The translations under genes were made by a program, and so were the position numbers. The notes under the pieces are model-generated. The model was given only the letters and a program-made list of their open reading frames with translations. It did not search any database and was not told the origin of the DNA. A DNA stretch of 64,000 nt from Paramecium tetraurelia (lineage: Eukaryota > Ciliophora > Oligohymenophorea > Peniculida > Parameciidae): NCBI RefSeq assembly GCF_000165425.1, contig NW_001798976.1:221947-285946 (forward strand), written 5' to 3'. This document shows positions 26,751 through 38,904 of this stretch, one piece after another (the first letter of the stretch is position 1; each line of letters opens with the position of its first letter).

Positions 26751-27627
26751 TCAATCATTAACACCTTTACCTATAATTTTTAAAGTGTCTTAGATGGTCT
26801 TAATGACACTACTTAGATTGTCTATTATTTAGTTTTGTTGATTAAATCTTTAGTTCATTTCTTCCTTCAAATTGTAAGCCACATGATTGAATTCATCAAT
26901 TGTTTTGACATGGAAATCTTGATTATTCTTTCTTTGTCTTTGAATCTCTTAATCAGTGTGATCCCTTAACTCTTTGCTTTAAAGAATTCTCTCTGACTTT
27001 TCATTGCTCAGTTTCTCATTTAATTGATAGGCTTCGTCGTCCAATTTTCTCAAGATCTCCTTTTCCCTTTCAACTCTAGTGTTTTTTTCTGTTTCATAAT
27101 GCTCAAATAAAGCTACGATTGGTAATTAAATGTACTGGTTAATTGTTTCCTGATTTCTCTAAGGTTTTCATCAGATTATCTCATTCTTTCCTATTTTTCT
27201 TCTTCCAATTTTTAAGTGAGATCCTTAAGATAAACATTAGCGTCAACAATCCTTTAGTCTGTTTAATGTGCAAATGTTTCATGTTGGGTTTATAATTTCT
27301 GATTTGTTTAATTCAACACTTGAGTAAATTTTGAATCATAGGCAATTAAAGTATTATTAATTCTTTCACCCTCCTGAGTGATGAATTCCCTAGTATTTTG
27401 AATTTTCCTAAGAATAGAGATGAGAATAACCTATGTACATCAAGAAATTTAGCTTCCAGTTATTTTTTTGCCTCTTCTCTATTTCTTTTCATATCTTCGA
27501 AATCATTTGCCAAGTCTCCCATCTGATTCTCGAGTAGTGTGAGTTTTTCATTGTCTTTAGGCAATTGCTTGTAAGGTTTTTAAGTCAAAGGACCTGTTGC
27601 TTATAAATTTGCTTATGTTTATTACAT
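26751..27627 (-). CDS. SF-assemblin / beta-giardin family
   Basis: 276 aa with introns at 27408-27430 and 27113-27135 (23 nt each). It is nearly all coiled coil with the SF-assemblin pattern: LLENQMGDLANDFEDMKRNR, REFITQEGERINNTL, LFEHYETEKNTRVEREKEIL, KLDDEAYQLNEKLSNEKSER and DFHVKTIDEFNHVAYNLKEE. These proteins build striated fibres (kinetodesmal-type rootlets in ciliates) attached to basal bodies. Start chosen at ATG 27627; an upstream in-frame ATG at 27669 would leave only 5 bp to the stop of the upstream gene. Confidence 0.88.
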
Positions 27628-27674
27628 AAATTAATTTAATAATATTTTGACAAGAATAACAAGTAACATATTTA

Positions 27675-28980
27675 TCAATGCTAAAAATTTTATCTTCTTT
27701 TGATTACTACAGCTTTCGGATTGACAATACCCCTAGCAGTGCTGGGTTCATCCAACTAAGTTTTCACTCTTTATGCTAAGCAATCAATTCTATTCTCATG
27801 AACTCTATCATATTTTCTTTCTGATTTTGGATCTTGATGATTCAATTTGATCTTTAATTTAGGTACTTCCATCAATCTCAGAGGTTACATTTTAAAGATA
27901 GTTTGGGGTTTCAAGATATTGCCATTGGAACTATTGACAATACTTGTTTTGGTGACAAAATTATGATTCACAGTACTCTGAGTATTCTAAACCTACGTGG
28001 TAGGATTGAGATTATGATTGAAAAAATGGAAATTGGGAGCAACAGTCCTATGAGTAGGATTGGTAGATGCTCCCGCATTAGCTTAGTTAATTTATGCTCG
28101 AATGGTGACATTCGAATGAGTATGAGTACTGGATCCTGTACTAAAAATATTAATGATGGCATTGCTAGCTTTTCTGGGAGTCCCTATTGGTAGATTGAGT
28201 TGTTTTTTCACATTTCCAAATTAGACTGTCCTTGAACTGGCGGTAATTTCTCTATTCGTAGATTCCTTTTATTTTTGCTATTCCATTTGTTATATAAAAG
28301 TAGAAAATTGCATGGCTTTGGTTAAATCTTATTCGACTAGAGATTGAGTGAATTACTTCTGCAGATCTTTCTCAAGTGCTCTGTCTGCCTCTACGTTCTT
28401 GAGTAATTATAAAATTGTAGTAGATCTTTGGGTATCACTCAAATCTTTCAAAAAGCATGTCAACTCCTATTTAGCCATGGGAGTGCTTTTCTTCTTAGTT
28501 TTCTTCGGACTCCCCCCACCATCCTTATGGGCCTCCATTTCTATCTAGTTCATGGCCCATTGGTATTCAACCTAAGATCTACTACTAATGTATTTTAGAA
28601 TAATGGCTTTTAGTTCCAGAAAGTACAACATGGGATGATCAATGCTAAACTTATAAGTAATAGGAGATGGTTACTTTGTAATATTGTATTAGTTATTTGA
28701 GTTGAAGCTGGCATTTAGACAGATTATAGAATTATCTAAGATATTCCTCTTGAGTATCCAAAATTTTGTAATCCTCCACTCTAATGTAGATGGTGCGCTT
28801 TTCCTTCCTTATAATTTGGTTGATAGGGCGAGAATAAAAATAATTTTGGCTCTGTCCATGCTTATAGTAGAGACTCAGATTCATCGTTTAAACAAGATCT
28901 CCCTTTTTGGAAATTTCATCAATCGAGGCATACAAGCATTGATTTTTATGCATACAGAATCTGCAATTGTGATTATACAT
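27675..28980 (-). CDS. Uncharacterised protein with Asn/Thr-rich tail
   Basis: 426 aa with one 25-nt intron (28650-28674) ending AAG. The N-terminal ~150 residues are ordered, starting MYNHNCRFCMHKNQ, with LYYKHGQSQNYFYSRPINQ and TIYIRVEDYKILDTQEEYL. The rest is Lys-rich then Ser/Thr/Asn/Gln-rich, ending in a basic segment KLNHQDPKSERKYDRVHE. I see no known domain. Layout head-to-tail with SF-assemblin, 47 bp apart, may only reflect gene compaction. Confidence 0.65.
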
Positions 28981-29049
28981 TAATTATAATTCATTATTAT
29001 TTCACTTAATTGATCAAATTATACATATATATATAAATAAAATAAATAA

Positions 29050-31006
29050 TGCAATTATCTCCTATTGATTTGGACTATTTACACTAAGAGAGCATTGGGG
29101 GAGTCATTGCAGATGGTTTGACAGTACTTTACAATACACAACCTGAAAAACCAATTGAATTTTTAGCCAAATGGTTATTATAATATTGTAAAACTTCCAC
29201 TCAAAAAACTCACTTCCATGATGATGTATGATAATCTTCACTTAATAGTTAACAGCTCTAGAAGAAAGAATAAAACATTCAGAATTTTATCCAATAACAA
29301 AAGTAAGAGAAGGAAAGATTGGAAGAATTGCTATCATTCAAATAATAAACTATGTAATAAGAACAAAATTACGTTGATTATCTGAGAAACCACCCTTATC
29401 ATTAGGAATTGATTATTCAAGAGTTTCCAGATTTTTTGATGAAGAAATTTGTAAGAATCTCTTATATTATTTCAATTTAGAATTTATCCGGAGTTTACAT
29501 CTGTTATTTCACCCATCAGAAATAAGACGTTGATGTTGACTTAGTTGATGATGAAAATGCGTTTATCAATCAAAAGGCACCTAAACTATTGAAATATGTA
29601 GGAACCTCTTTAAATCAAAAATTCCTTCTCAATTTAAACCTAACTGAATAAGCCATTCTAACATATGAAGTACTCAAACCACCTCCTGTTGAAGAAGGCA
29701 AAGTTCCTGAAGTATACAAGGGCTGCTACGTCCCTGATGTTGTCAAAGAACCAAAGGTTTATTTTCATAGGTTCCCAAAATTGGGATGTTATTTTGCCAT
29801 GCCTATGAATTTTGAAACTTCCCTCTTTGAAGTACTGCATTTTCAATTATATTAGGATGCCTTTGATGCAGGTTTGATTAATAGGATAAAGTATAATTCT
29901 GAAGTAGAAACTCAAAAGCAAGAAATAAAAGCTAAAGAAGAAGAACATGCAGAATAATTATAAAATGCAGAAAACGAAGAGCAAAAACAATAATTGGAAG
30001 ATGAACACCAGAATTATCTGTCTTCATTGCCACAAATCGTAGAACCACCCTTTTTAGGCATCTAACAATAATACATTGTGTGTGGCGATACATTAGGATA
30101 AGACAGAAGATTGTCAGAAGAAGAACGCAATGAATTATATGAGGCGATTCAATAATTTGGACAAAGTTACCAAGAGAAAGAGATAGCCCTTTTATCAGAA
30201 GATATCAATTAATAAATTGAATATCAAAGTACTATTCCTGAAAAATTGGAAGAGAATTATCTGGATTAAGAAAATCAATTTGTGGAGTAATAAGCTGCCA
30301 GCTTAGAGGAGTTAAAGTAAACAAATGAAAGGGATTACAATTATGAAATAGAGTGCATCAAATTCGATTTTCTAAAGTAACAATTTACAGCCAAAGACTT
30401 TGCCTCTACTTTTCTAAACCTCACCAAGAGAAGAGTCATCAAATTCCCAAATATTATTAAGGCATTATTTTATTTGCTAGGCTACAAAAAAGAAGAAATC
30501 ACACAAGAAAACAAATTGAATTGGAAGATTGTAGCCTCCTATATCGATTATAGATTTTTAGCAAAATTAGCACTCCTCAATCATAGAGGACCCAAAGAAG
30601 CCCCACTTTAACATGCTACCATAAATCGATTGGAAAAGTTAGTTGATATTTATGATGAAGAAAAAGTTATGAATTACAACTGGGCTTTAGGATATTTACA
30701 AAGATTTCTAACCTTGTACTGTAAGTTGAGAAAAGAGGATGTGGCAATCAGGAAGGAAATCTTACAGGAAAAGAGAACGTAATTGTCAAATGCCAAAGAA
30801 TAATTGGCACAGTTATTAGTATGAAATTAATCAAATAACTCTAGGAATAAAAGGAAACCGATCTATAAGCAGCTAAAACAAACTTTTAAGGAGAGGAAGG
30901 CGAAGAGTTTGATGAATAGAAATGGATCGAATAATGGGAATCTGAACATAATCTACCTGAAATTGGGCCTGAACCATAAGATGAAATTGATGATGACTTA
31001 GAATGA
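29050..31006 (+). CDS. DPY30-motif protein, radial spoke protein 2-like
   Basis: About 623 aa with introns at 29226-29255, 29451-29480 and 30819-30844. The N-terminus carries a Dpy-30/RIIalpha-type motif: IGGVIADGLTVLYNTQPE, KPIEFLAKWLLQY. To read through the motif one extra T is needed in the T run at 29161-29164, so the printed sequence has a one-base frameshift. A coiled coil, then a GAF-like segment (SGVYICYFTHQKQ, ALFE..) and FPKLGCYFAMPMNFETSLFE, then charged coiled coil and a helical C-terminus (FPNIIKALFYLLGYKKEEI) follow. This order resembles Chlamydomonas RSP2 (DPY30 plus GAF) of axonemal radial spokes. The family call is inference from domain order. Confidence 0.65.
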
Positions 31007-31180
31007 TATTCATAAATTAGAAATAAACATTATATATCTAAATTTTGCATTTACTCATTATTTTGTAATCAATTATTTGGAAGATTACTTTTTCATTATG
31101 ATAATATTTTGAAGTAAAGTTTAACTTATTTAAATTAATACAATTATTATTTATGATAAAAAAATTCTCATATTTCACTT

Positions 31181-31823
31181 ATGAATCTCTCCCTGTTTAC
31201 ACAATGGTGACTTCGTTAGTGCTGGATAGCAACGTTATGTAATTTTTTTTGGTCAATGTAATTATAAAATTGAATTAAAGCCTACATTTGCAATATCAGA
31301 TGAAAATAGTATGATGTCTTTTAGCAAGTATTCAAAAACTAAATTTGCCTTATAATTGAGATTATCTGCAGAAATAGAGTAAATTAATGATACTTTACAA
31401 ATTAAAAGATGGACAACATTCGGCATGAATTATGAAGAATTATCAAAATTGCTGTATCCAGATTTGCTACCAGAACAAGAATTTGTTTTATGTAGATTGA
31501 TTGATTATGCATTTATATAGAAAATCAATAAAAATAATTATTTGGAAAGTTGTATGACAGACAATTCAAATTAGTTTTTAAAGAAAATATTGATCAAGAA
31601 AATCAATAAACTTATATCATAAATATGGATTAGCATGGACAATTGAGAAAGCAAATAGAAGTAAGAGAATATTTTCATTTTAGAAATCATTAACATGGGT
31701 AGCTGGTTGGCATCATCCAAAGTAATTTATGAAAAAATAAGAAGTATAATGGAAAACAATTTGATTTTAATTTACAATATGTAAAACTAGAATTTGATAT
31801 TTGATTTTGCTTAAATATCATGA
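31181..31823 (+). CDS. Small uncharacterised protein
   Basis: 189 aa after removing introns at 31195-31219, 31574-31598 and 31661-31683 (coding length divisible by three). Reads MNLSLAGQQRYVIFFGQ, YEELSKLLYPDLLPEQEF, HKYGLAWTIEKANRK, MGSWLASSKVIYEKIRSIM. Mixed helical protein with no recognised domain or membrane segment. The stop is two bases from the stop of the convergent calpain gene. The first intron begins GTTTAC; the joins are inferred from frame, so the model is moderately reliable. Confidence 0.5.
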
Positions 31824-31825
31824 TT

Positions 31826-34232
31826 TCATTAGACCAATTGATGCTTTGGAGTGAAAGCAACTCCACTTGGATCTAGACTGTAGAGTACGATTTTGTCTTC
31901 TCCTGGAGCCAACTCTATCAAATAGTTGTCTCCAATTTCAGGCTTCAAGAACTTAACACCTTACTTATTCGATAAAGTGTTCTTTAATTTGAAAGTCTTC
32001 TGTGAGGAGTTCTTATAATAAAAATAGCCCAATCTAAACAATTAATACAAACAATATGATACCCTTTAGAAACGACTGTTTCCATAGCACAAAATAGTCC
32101 AGTGGTTAATTGTTACAAGTTCTTGTTTTCTCTGGCTACTTATAACATAACTGCTTTTCTTAAGTCAGCATCTCTAGGCACTTATTTTGGTCTTAAGAAT
32201 TCAGATCCATAGACACTGAATTAATATTCATGTTCATTCCAAGTAGGAACAGCCCATTTAATTTTAATTTAAACTGAATACTTACCCTTTGTCAATTAGC
32301 CTCCTAGATGTACTTCAATGTCCTTTTATTATTTTTAGTCAATGAATTAATATTCTCCTTTACCTGTATTTTTAGCCAATAAGATTCTAACATAAGAATA
32401 TTCATATTTAATATCTTTGTTCAATTTGTATCTTCTTATTGCCTCTTGATGAACTGTGAAATAGTATTCGCCATCATTTGGAATATCAATATCGTATTAA
32501 ATAGTCTTAGTCTTTTTGGCCATTTATTTAATAGAGTTGTATAAATATTCCTTTCTAAAATAGCCAACAAAAATTGCTTAGAAGTATCTTTAGAAATCTT
32601 TGATTTCCATAAAGAAGATGCCATCATCCTCCTTCTTACCAAATTTGACTTATTCTTTTAAATCCTCTGTCCATAAGGAACTTCCATCACTCCAATCTCC
32701 ATTCCATTCCTTATTTCCCCAAGGATTCCTAATTTTTAATAGAGTGACTTCTCCTTTGGTGGGATGAGTCACATTATAAACCTTCAATAATGAATATGCA
32801 TGTCCAGGCTCCAAACCATAATTAGTATAATTCGGATTTGATCCAAAAGTACCACTAGTCATAACACACTTCATATCTGAACATTTTTGTAATTGTTATC
32901 TTGAAATCAGCAGCATTCGTAAATACAATCCAAGTGGGACCACCAGTGATACTCTTAATAACTTCTCTTGGATCACCACCCTCTATATCTGTGTAATCTA
33001 TATTCATCTTAGCCCAAGCTTTTTCTAACAATGCAACCCACATTTCTGCACCTGCATTTTTAGAAAAAGCTGGATTTCCCTAACCATTAACTGGGATAAA
33101 GTCATCCAATACAACTACTTTCCATTCACCATCTAAACACAATCTTACTGCATATAGTTTTTCCTTATTTGCTCTTTGACTTATGAACAGGTCCTTAATT
33201 ACTTCAGGCCTATCAATAATAACTATATGAATACCATCTGCATGCTATTGTACTAATCGAAGATAAAAAGTAACAATCTCCTAGAATTCCTTATTTAATA
33301 TCTCTGTGAGAGATCCACTTCCCTAATCCAACTCTACTGTCTTATGAATCATCTACATTAAACATTTTTAGGTTATTCTAAAATATGTCACTCATTCTTT
33401 TCCATGACAATTAACAAAATTTCATCCCTAAACTTCTTACTGATGCTGGGAAGTCTTTGTCAACAAAAGTTTATTTAGTTTTTTTTAATCCCTCTCTAAT
33501 CTATACTAACTCTTTGGCTCCAGTGATATGTAAGTCAATATTAATGAAATCAGCAAAATCTACTTGATCATCTTTTACTTCTTATTGTTCAACATCTTCA
33601 ACTGGTACAGGAACAGGTACAACTTCATCTTCTTTTTTTTTCTCTTCCAATTAAGATCTTATAGTATATTTAACTTATTCTTATTGTGGATTTTTATTTT
33701 GATTATCCACTATTTATTCCCATTATTGAAATAATTATCTTAAATGATCACAGGAAAATTTCAAATTTCCAATCTTATTTCTAAGTGATTGATATCCCTA
33801 GGGAGTAATTGAATTGTGATAAAATTCAATGAGTTCTTTGATTTCTCTTTCTTCTAAGGACAAATCTCTGTTTTTATCGAAAAATTTGAATACTCTTACA
33901 ATATCAAGTCTTTTAGCACGATAATTTTGGATTATCGCAGAGATTGTTTATAAATCTTATTTGGATAATACAAGTTCGACCTTCTCTTAATTCTCTGTAA
34001 TTTTTTCTAGGATCTCAACTGTCAATCCTACCAAACTTTTGTGATCAATCAGAGCCTTTTAATAAAATCGGTCACAATCTGTAATTGAAATTGACGGGTC
34101 TATTTATATAATTAACTTTCTAAAATGCACTTGTGCAAGAGTTGGGCGACCGAAATCTTGAACCACCTATCTAAATGGCTTTTGAACGGCCAATTTATAC
34201 AAGGCTTTCAAAACCTAATCTTCAGATCCCAT
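31826..34232 (-). CDS. Calpain family cysteine protease with N-terminal EF-hand
   Basis: About 783 aa with introns at 33210-33234 and 32034-32062. An EF-hand-like segment FKFFDKNRDLSLEEREI lies at about residue 125, followed by an acidic/Pro linker. The CysPc domain has the catalytic triad: Cys in QGILGDCYFLSS, His in GLEPGHAYSLL, Asn in KIRNPWGNKEWNGDWSDGS. The preceding WKR region and DDFIPVNGQGNPAFSKN also match. Beta-rich C2-like domains form the C-terminus. The frame breaks by one base in the T5 run at 32884-32888; dropping one base gives ITKCSDMKCVMTSG and the family consensus. Expected: Ca-regulated intracellular protease, if the frame is intact in the cell. Confidence 0.88.
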
Positions 34233-34586
34233 GAAATATTAAAAATAAATATCTTCTCCAATAAATAACAACACTTGTTTTAATATTGTATAAAATTATA
34301 TTCATTAATATGTGTTTATCTTTTGACCTTATTTAGTCCTTCTAATTAAGCAAGATACTTTGGATATTCTAGTTTTTTCATGGTAATTATGAGTCATTGC
34401 TTTTTCGAGAGAAGGACAGGAGGAACCGCCCAACTCGTTTGACTTAGGAGCACTTAATTGGGAAAAATTCTCATTTGAATTTTACTAAGCTTATTGATAA
34501 TTAAGTTAATTAATACATAATTAATTTAGCGCATTTTAAATAAGAAAAATAGTTAATGAGGTTTCTTATATTAAATTAATAATAAA
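34233..34586. promoter_or_regulatory. Divergent promoter region
   Basis: 354 bp between the calpain start and the next plus-strand start. It contains a locally GC-richer patch around 34400-34440. No coding frame or recognisable site. Confidence 0.3.
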
Positions 34587-36128
34587 ATGAAAAAATTTAA
34601 TGGAGGAAAGAAATAGTCTTTTGTGCCTGCAGTTGTTACTATAGAATTTAGAATTCAAAAAAGAAATCAAAGTAAGAATATCATTTATGTCTATTGTCTA
34701 GTTGCTGATCTAATTTAAGCCAATTCTCTGCTTAAAGAAATCAATGAATAGATCATTTTGGCCAGAGTTAAGGAAATTGAAAATACAATTTATATAGAGC
34801 ATGCAGCCAATGTTCATTTGTATAGCAGTAAAATTGAAAAGGTTGTTTCTCTATTTAAAGGCATAAATTAAAATAATTATATAAATATTGCTTAAAAATT
34901 AAAAAAGCAGGAACTTGCTACTTAATCCATCCTCAAATTATTGGAAAAGAAGAAATAACTAAAAGATTATGATTAAGATATTTTAAATAAAACTCTTTAG
35001 AAATCAGAATATGATCCTCTCAATACCAAATAAATCAGTTCAAAAAAAACAGTTTTGGTCGCCAACAAAATCACAATTGTGAAATCTAAAAATTCAACTT
35101 CGGATCAGAAGGGAAACTTTGCAGCATAACCAAATATGGTTTTTGCAGGATCAATTCAGCCTATAGAACCAATTCAAGAAAAAAAGGTGAAGATCGAAAA
35201 AAGCGAAAAGGAAGATGATGATGAAATAGACATAAGAAAAGATGATGGAATGTAAGGAGCTTCATCAATAGGAGTCCATTGCTCAAAATAACTAATTTTA
35301 TTCGATAGCAAAATTAAAATACCCGTTGTTCTGTTGGTTCAATTCCTTCCTCAATACAGGGTACTATGTGAAAAGGTTGATTTTGCCAAACTTCATAACG
35401 CCAAAGAAACAATTCAATTTTTATCTTCCAATCTAGAAAGAAAGATCGTATTTGGGTAGGTCATACTGAAACCCAGTGAGTACACCAAAAACTTGAGGGA
35501 ATTGAGTGAGAAATTGACTAAGCAGGATAAAATAGTAGCTTAAAAGTTTGACAAAGACAATGCATCTTTCTTAATATTGCATAAGAATCAATTAGAATAA
35601 ATTCTGAAGGCTAGAAAATAAAGTCTAGCATTTGATGCATCTGACATGGTGATACGAGAGTGGACAAAATAATAATCTTATTTGGAATGGTGGGCATTGA
35701 ATAAACAAGATCATAATCTTCACTTTTTGATATCATATAAAAGTTTAACAAATTCTAATGATCAAATTTATGACAAAGTCATACTTTAAAAACCTTCTTG
35801 TTATCAAAAAATTTAATAAACAATTGATTCATTGAAGTAGAAGAAAGACATAGATGATTTATTACAAGGATTCCTTAAATAAGATCTTTTTTAAAGTTCA
35901 TAATTGGGAGATATGCTTTAAGAACCAAATTAAATATAATAAGTTGATTACTAGATCTAAGAGGAGGCAGAGAAAGTGCAACAGGATTTAGAAAAAGAAT
36001 AGGAAAGTAATAAGCAAGACGACAAATTTGAGACCAATAAAATTAGTGAATAGGAAAATAATTAAATCAATTTCAATATTAAAATATCAGATCTAACTCT
36101 GTAATTATCGAAAGAAGACTATTTCTGA
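34587..36128 (+). CDS. Uncharacterised helical protein
   Basis: 503 aa with one 30-nt intron (34672-34701). Helical N-terminus (LLKEINEQIILARVKEIE), a disordered basic/acidic middle (KKVKIEKSEKEDDDEIDIRK), then KIPVVLLVQFLPQYRVLCEK, EWTKQQSYLEWWALNKQD, and a Glu/Gln-rich C-terminal coiled coil ending LTLQLSKEDYF. I recognise no family. A cytoskeletal or ciliary role would fit composition and neighbours but is not shown. Confidence 0.6.
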
Positions 36129-36502
36129 TATTTTGATCAAATATAAGTGAGGAATAATTAAAAATTATCTAATTATAAATAATTTAATAAATTTTATTGA
36201 ATGACTAAATCCCACTTACTAATACTTAATGTATTTTAAGTCACAACTATTAGTCATAAAGTGAATACTATTATTAGCTAGGCAGTCTTGGTCTCAATCT
36301 TCTGTCTGCCTTTTTTTATAATAGTAACAAAAATATATATTAATAAATGCCAACAAAGTCATTGACTATGTAGGATGACTTCTTTGTCTTATAATCTTTT
36401 CGTCTGGCGATAGGTTTATCAAATAGAATTGGAGTAGAAATATTTTGGGTCTAGATTATTATTTTTACATCAATATATTTATATTAAAAATTGAATTTGA
36501 TA
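36129..36502. other. Intergenic; possible upstream start for the YTH gene
   Basis: Mostly AT-rich. An ATG at 36347 is in frame with the YTH gene and reads MPTKSLTMQDDFFVLQSFRL before becoming low complexity. It could be an alternative start with an unseen intron, but composition argues against. Confidence 0.35.
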
Positions 36503-38756
36503 ATGGAAGGTACACTTAGTTTCTATCTAGACATCTTTAAATCGCCCTCTAATAAATTCTTCATAATTAAATACAAGACCAGAGGACAAGCCGATCTAAG
36601 TCTAAATAATTAAGTGATTTTCCTCCAAAAGAGATTTGATTAGCAATTAAGGAATGCAGCCTAAGTATGCGAGTAAGTAGGAGTCTTTTTGAGTTGTCTG
36701 GATCAACAATCATTTATTGCTTTTGGTACAATTTAGAATGAACCAACTGATTTTGAATATCTCACCGTATTTCTAAAAAGTTAACTCATTAGGAGGAATA
36801 GTAGCAGAATTTGAGTAAATTGCAGGAGTTTTTCTAATCATTTGTGAAGGTAGAGTGGATATTTAAAGGTGTGCTTAATTTTGAGAAAACTAAAAATATT
36901 AAAAATGATTTGAATGAAATGAAACCAGTCAATCATTGTAAGGATGTCTAGGAATTGACTTGTCAGACTGCAGAATAAGTAAATTATATTGTATTAATCA
37001 AAGTTATTATCATTGCTTTAAAAATAAGAACCTTATAAGCCTTAGCCTTAATGGGGTGTTGTAATACCACAAAAAATTAATGATATAATCAACTAAAATC
37101 TTAGAACTCATGATAATGATAAATAAAAAAGTAGTAAGAGTAGAAGTAGACACAAGGATAAGGAAAAAGACAAAGAAAAAGATAGAAGAAAATCAAGCAA
37201 GGATAGAGCAAAAGACAAGTATGATCGTAAGAGTAGAGAGAGAAGGAGTAAAGACAGAAGAAGTAAAGAAAGAAGTTAAAGAAGAAGTAAAGAGAAAAAA
37301 AAAAAAAGCAATGAAAAAAAAGATAACAGAGAAGATATAAAAAGCCAAAATATATCAGAGTTTGTTGTTTATGATAGTATTCTAATACATAATAGATAAT
37401 AGATAAGGATTAAAGAGAAAAAGAAAGACAGACAAGAGAAAAAGAATACTTGAAAGAAAAAGATTAAAGAGAACAAAGAGAAAGAGACAGAGCAAAAGAA
37501 TAAATAGAATAGAGAGAGAGAGACAGAGAAAAAGAGTAACGATAACAAAAAGAACAAGAAAAAAGAGAAAAGGAAGAAAAAGAAATGATAGAAAAATAAA
37601 AGTAAAAAGAGAAAGAAAGAGAAAGAGAAAAGGAGAGAGAAAGAGAAAGAGAAAGAGAGAGGGAAAAAGAAAAAGAAAAAGAAAGGGAAAAAGAAAAAGA
37701 AAAAGAGAGAGAAAAAGAAAGAGAAAGAGAAAGAGAGAAAGAAAGAGAAAAAGAGAAGGAAATTAACAAAGATAGAGAAAAAGATAGAGATCGATAAAGG
37801 GATAAAGAAAAAGATTATAATAGAGATAGAGAGAAATTTGATAAAAGCAAATATGATAAAAAAGATGATCATAGATAAAAAGAAAGAAATGAGTCTAAAC
37901 ATGATTATGATAAAAAATAAAAGGATAAAGAGAGAGATAAAAATAGAGAGAAGTCTAAAGAGAAGTCTTTTGAGAGATCGGATAGAAAAGATAGAGAGAG
38001 AAGGAAAGAGAAAGAAAGATCAAGAGGTGGGGACAAAGAGAGAGATAGAGATTAAAATAATAAGAAACATAAGGATTATAGAAGGGAAACAACCAAAAAG
38101 AGAAGTGAGGAGAGATCAAAGCCTCGATCTAGAAGTGAAGACAGACGCTAAGGTCATAACTCAAATAAAAATAAGAAGATCGTTGAATTGGCTTCATAAA
38201 GCGAACAACCAAGAGAATTCTAGTACCAAAACATTAATAAATAGTTCATCTGTGTCATTATCATCCCATAAATAAGAGTAAGAGCAACAAGATCATGAAT
38301 TGGAATAAAATTCTGTGAGACCTGAATAGAAGGACCAAGTAGATCTTGGAGTTATTTTGAATGTTTTGGATTCCCCAAACCAAAATGCACAATAATTTCA
38401 ACCACTAATTTAACCAGTTATAATTACACCGGCTGAATAAATAGTGTTAACAAAGCAAAGTGAATCCCAACAATCAAACATTCTAAATAGTGATTCCAAA
38501 AAAAGGATATTATTAGTGAATTAGGAGAAAAGTTAAAGTGTGCCAGATAATGTTGAATAGCAAAAACCATTAAATCCAGGTTCAATGAAGATCATAAAAG
38601 ATGCGCCGTCAAAAAGTATATAATAAATAGCAAATCAACAATGTTAAGCAAAAAAGTCAGTGGTAATTTAAGACTCGAAACAAGTATTCATTATTACATA
38701 TTCAAAAGGGCAGCGGAAGTTAAATTAGAGATAGAATAATACTTAAAAAGAAATGA
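36503..38756 (+). CDS. YTH-domain protein (YTHDC1-like) with KE/RE-rich tail
   Basis: Introns at 36767-36792, 36979-37003 and one ending at 37395 are supported; one near 38170-38210 is unresolved and a last one (38684-38708) sets the stop. The N-terminal ~165 residues match the YTHDC1 fold: NKFFIIKYKTRG, QLRNAAQVCEQVGVFLSC, SFIAFGTIQNE, VKVEWIFKGVLNFEKTKN, NEMKPVNHCKDVQEL. YTH domains read N6-methyladenosine in RNA. About 300 residues of KDKERE-type repeats follow, like the charged flanks of YTHDC1 and other splicing factors. Trp residues at the two usual m6A-cage positions are not evident. A longer readthrough would overlap the next start at 38905. Confidence 0.68.
37120..38060 (+). repeat. 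Polypurine (G/A) low-complexity tract inside coding sequence
   Basis: Nearly 1 kb in which the plus strand is almost only A and G, with imperfect GAGAAA/GAAAGA units, densest at 37420-37860. It encodes the KE/RE-rich region of the YTH gene. The minus strand of this tract gives spurious Ser/Phe-rich open frames that should not be taken as genes. Confidence 0.9.
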
Positions 38757-38904
38757 GATTAATTTAACATTCAAGCAATAACTTATTTTTTTACATATAT
38801 CTAAAATTAGTTTTTAAATCATTACATATCAGATTGGTTATCCTGAGTGTTTAAAGTTTTATTAATTTATATAAACTCTAACTACAACTCAATAATTAAT
38901 CAGA

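Noticed and set aside
32880..32895. Programmed +1 frameshift of the Euplotes type
   Set aside because: Those occur at AAA-TAA/TAG sites in a different code; here the slip is in a plain homopolymer.
36129..36502. tRNA or snRNA in the gap before the YTH gene
   Set aside because: A hairpin-like GCAGTCTTGG...CTGTCTGCC segment is present, but there is no cloverleaf, A/B box or Sm-type site.
37369..37902. Long minus-strand open frames rich in Ser and Phe
   Set aside because: Antisense shadow of the polypurine KE/RE coding tract; no start context, no domain, and the plus strand has a clear gene.
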